Below are positions 61,926 to 64,000 of a stretch of 64,000 nt of DNA, in pieces. Numbering within the stretch: the first letter of the stretch is position 1; each line of letters begins with the position of its first letter. A program made the position numbers and the translations under genes. A model generated the notes under the pieces. It saw only the letters and a program-made list of their open reading frames with translations. It did no database searches and was not told the origin of the DNA. Source of the stretch: Labrenzia sp. VG12 (GTDB lineage Bacteria; Pseudomonadota; Alphaproteobacteria; Rhizobiales; Stappiaceae); the NCBI RefSeq assembly GCF_002237595.1, contig NZ_CP022529.1, positions 3,410,001 to 3,474,000 on the forward strand, given 5' to 3'.

Positions 61926-62960
61926 ATGGCAGGAGGCTTGCGCGCCCGCCGCCGCGGACAGGCGACCGACTACTGGCCTGGCTTTGTCGATGCCATGGCA
62001 ACGCTCCTGCTCGTCATCATCTTTCTCCTCTCGATCTTCATGATCGCCCAGTTTTTCCTGTCCCAGCAGCTGTCCGGCCGCGACACGGTGCTGAACCGGC
62101 TCAACGCCCAGATCAGCGAACTGACCGAGTTGCTGGCCCTGGAACGGGCGAATTCCGGCGAACTGGAAGACACGATCCTTGGCCTTCAGGCCAGTTTATC
62201 GGATGCCGAAGCCGAACAGTCCCGCCTGCTCGGCCTTCTGGAAAGCAGCTCCGGCGCCGCTGATGCGGCCGGCGGTCGGGCCACCCAGCTTGAAAACCTG
62301 CTCGACGACGAACGCCAGATCAGCCAGGAAGCCCTTGCCCAGGTGGAACTGCTGAACCAGCAGATCGCCGCCTTGCGCCGCCAGATCGCGGCAGCCAACG
62401 CAGCGCTGGAAGCCTCCGAGGCCAAGGAGGCGGACAGCCAGGCCAAGATTGCCAGCCTCGGCAAACGCCTCAATGCCGCGCTGGTTCAGCGGGTCCAGGA
62501 ACTGTCCCGCTACCGGTCCGATTTCTTCGGCCGCCTGCGCGAGATCCTTTCCCAGCGCTCCGACATTTCCGTGGTCGGCGACCGGTTCGTGTTCCAGTCG
62601 GAGGTCCTTTTCGACAGTGGCCAGGAAGACATCAATCCGGCCGGCCAGGAAGAACTGGACAAGCTTGCCGAAGCCATCCAGGAACTCAGCGCCCAGATCC
62701 CGGACGAGATCAACTGGGTGCTGCGCGTTGATGGTCACACGGATGCGCGTCCGCTCTCCGGCACCGGCCGCCTGCGCAACAACTGGGAACTCTCCGCCGC
62801 CCGCGCGATCTCGGTGGTGCGGTATCTCATTGAAAAGGGCGTCGATCCCAAGCGGCTTGTTGCCGCCGGATTTGGGGAATTCCAGCCACTGGAAGACGGC
62901 GAGACGCCAGAGGCGCTGGCCAAAAACCGGCGCATAGAGCTGAAACTGACCGAACGGTGA
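61926..62960 (+). CDS. MotB-like protein: transmembrane helix, coiled coil and OmpA domain
   Basis: A 344-residue protein that starts with a transmembrane helix carrying the channel Asp near residue 20 (PGFVDAMATLLLVIIFLL), as in MotB. A long coiled coil follows (about 50-190, SELTELLALERANSGELEDTI), then an OmpA-type peptidoglycan-binding domain (about 235-344) with VLRVDGHTDARPLSGTGRLRNNWELSAARAISVVRYL and LAKNRRIELKL. The length of the coiled coil is unusual compared with MotB. Its start codon follows the MotA-like gene by 15 bp, so they probably form one complex anchored to the wall. Confidence 0.9.
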   Translation: MAGGLRARRRGQATDYWPGFVDAMATLLLVIIFLLSIFMIAQFFLSQQLSGRDTVLNRLNAQISELTELLALERANSGELEDTILGLQASLSDAEAEQSRLLGLLESSSGAADAAGGRATQLENLLDDERQISQEALAQVELLNQQIAALRRQIAAANAALEASEAKEADSQAKIASLGKRLNAALVQRVQELSRYRSDFFGRLREILSQRSDISVVGDRFVFQSEVLFDSGQEDINPAGQEELDKLAEAIQELSAQIPDEINWVLRVDGHTDARPLSGTGRLRNNWELSAARAISVVRYLIEKGVDPKRLVAAGFGEFQPLEDGETPEALAKNRRIELKLTER

Positions 62961-63116
62961 GACACCCGTCCCGCATTGACTGGGGAGCGTGTTTCTCAGC
63001 CGTGTGGCCTGTCGCGACTGACCGATTTGCCGGCAGCAGCGCTCCGGATAACGAACCTGAACAAACCAGGCTGGCATCATGAGCCTTGATGGCTTGCCCT
63101 GAATTTGAGGCAAACA

Positions 63117-63659
63117 GTGAACGCTCTTTTGAGATGCCTTTCGATCGCAATGTGTCTGGTCGCTGGACCAGGTCAGGCAGAAGAAGAGCGCCTGAGCAGA
63201 CTTGTCGATTCGGTTCTTTTCAAGAACCTTCTCGATCAGGGGATCTGGTCGGCAGACGTTACACAGACGTCAATCGAATATCGTTGCCTGGCCTGCCAGA
63301 ACGCAGTGGCGGCCAGACTCGAAATCATCAGCCCATACACAAAGGCATCATTTGCCTCTCCGCGAAGCAGGTTTCTAGCCGAACGAAAAGTCTTTTGCGC
63401 ACGGCTGGTCACCGAGCCGGATGGTCGTTGCTTGAACTTTTTTCCTGTTTCCATGCGAGGCGGTGCCTTGAAGGGATTTCAGGCCGAGCATGAGGTGCAT
63501 GGACAACGGCAAATCCAGATTGTCTTCTTTGTCAACGAGCAGCCCCTTGGTCCTGAATTGATCCAGACTACAATCTTTGCCAATGCCGGTAAGGAATTAC
63601 CCTCTGACACGATAGAATTGTTTCGTTGGCATATGGCGCGACTGACTGCCATTTGGTGA
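63117..63659 (+). CDS. Exported hypothetical protein
   Basis: The product of about 180 residues has a signal peptide (hydrophobic run about 4-18, cleavage after GQA near residue 21) and no family that I recognise. It has Cys in a CLACQ motif near 57-61 and further cysteines at about 94 and 105. The second half is strand-rich, with FQAEHEVHGQRQIQIVFFVN near 122-141. The start is taken as GTG at 63117 because GAGG is spaced six bases ahead; a TTG at 63105 lacks a site. It follows the MotB-like gene by about 155 bp on the same strand. Confidence 0.65.
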   Translation: MNALLRCLSIAMCLVAGPGQAEEERLSRLVDSVLFKNLLDQGIWSADVTQTSIEYRCLACQNAVAARLEIISPYTKASFASPRSRFLAERKVFCARLVTEPDGRCLNFFPVSMRGGALKGFQAEHEVHGQRQIQIVFFVNEQPLGPELIQTTIFANAGKELPSDTIELFRWHMARLTAIW

Positions 63660-63770
63660 GGCGGCCCCCAGCTCCATTGCTTCACATTCGTTGTCAATCC
63701 ACCGTGACGCATCATACGTAGCAAATGTGAATGCGGACTTCGTTCGATCGAGCAGACTGGATATCAACCG

Positions 63771-64000
63771 GTGACAGAAAATCACAACCATCGCACACCC
63801 ACGGCTCCGAGACGAAGCCTCTGGCTCATTTCGGTCTGTTTTTGCTCTGTCTTGTGGTCGTCAGCGGCCATGTCGACGGAACAGGTGAACCAGGACATCG
63901 ATGTGGAAATGAGGTGTCAGGCAACCGGCCAATGGCTCGATCCCGAGACTCGGCAAACACTTGTTTCAAGCGAAACCCTGAAACAGGCGGCCAATCCCGG
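63771..64000 (+). CDS. ChaN-like protein, 5' part only (cut by window edge)
   Basis: An open frame from GTG at 63771 runs off the right edge. The first 35 residues contain a signal sequence (SLWLISVCFCSVLWSSAAM), then MRCQATGQWLDPETRQTLVSSETLKQAA, which resembles the start of the ChaN heme-binding/erythromycin-esterase-like family (GxWxDPxTGxxL...). The call rests on about 30 residues and context, so it is provisional. Confidence 0.5.
   Translation, partial: MTENHNHRTPTAPRRSLWLISVCFCSVLWSSAAMSTEQVNQDIDVEMRCQATGQWLDPETRQTLVSSETLKQAANP

Noticed and set aside
60921..62960. Zorya-type anti-phage system
   Set aside because: Zorya needs a ZorC/ZorD or ZorE partner; the genes around this MotAB-like pair are an inositol phosphatase-type gene, a repeat, and an exported hypothetical. 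The pair also fits stator-like proteins of other kinds.

Overview
The window looks like ordinary chromosome of an alphaproteobacterium, most likely Hyphomicrobiales (Rhizobiales) and plausibly near Roseibium/Labrenzia/Stappia. The order is inference from gene content: ChpT of the CtrA phosphorelay, an EipA/DUF1134 protein beside it, a RIME-like palindromic repeat, a DUF4164-like gene beside zapA, the tolQRAB-pal-ybgF-tilS-ftsH-glmM order, and a Calvin-type class II aldolase. GC is high and coding density is about 90%. I saw no phage, integrase, transposase, CRISPR array or plasmid gene.

Layout. 1-5.2 kb: chemotaxis operon on the minus strand (cheA-cheW-cheY-cheB-cheR, cheR cut by the window edge), with chpT upstream. 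6.1-9.7 kb: YHS-like exported protein, EipA-like protein, anchored coiled-coil protein and DeoR regulator. 9.8-14.8 kb: tRNA-Glu, a small membrane protein divergent from rluD, rpoH and a CHASE2 adenylate cyclase. 14.8-16.8 kb: TPP riboswitch with thiX-thiY. 16.9-28.1 kb: an unrecognised Pro/Ala-rich membrane protein, purA, two drug/metabolite-type exporters, serA, serC, and a tight kinase/cytidylyltransferase/phosphatase trio. 28.3-40.4 kb: outer-membrane barrel, glmM, ftsH, tilS (frameshifted), ybgF/cpoB, pal, tolBARQ, ybgC. 40.4-45.1 kb: chemoreceptor and the ruvCAB operon with an extra small gene. 45.2-49.6 kb: TauE-like permease, MazG/HisE-like protein, yebC, ymdB, 5-FCL, 6S RNA, zapA, DUF4164-like. 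50-57.9 kb: central carbon genes on the plus strand (tkt, gap, pgk, fba) with a LysE transporter, a VOC protein and a ThiE-like protein. 57.9-64 kb: Sel1 protein, efp, an inositol monophosphatase-family protein, a RIME-like repeat, a MotA/MotB-like non-flagellar pair, an exported hypothetical and a partial ChaN-like gene.

Most genes form housekeeping modules: envelope constriction (Tol-Pal with YbgC and CpoB), recombination (RuvABC), serine synthesis (SerA and SerC, with a separate phosphatase nearby), glycolysis/Calvin enzymes, and signalling (Che, ChpT, cyclase). The items most worth a second look are: the tilS reading-frame break at a seven-G slippery run; near-identical palindromic operators in front of gap and fba, with an intrinsic terminator inside the presumed fba leader; a TPP riboswitch whose leader can mask the thiX ribosome binding site; the kinase-cytidylyltransferase-phosphatase trio; and the MotAB-like pair away from any flagellar gene.
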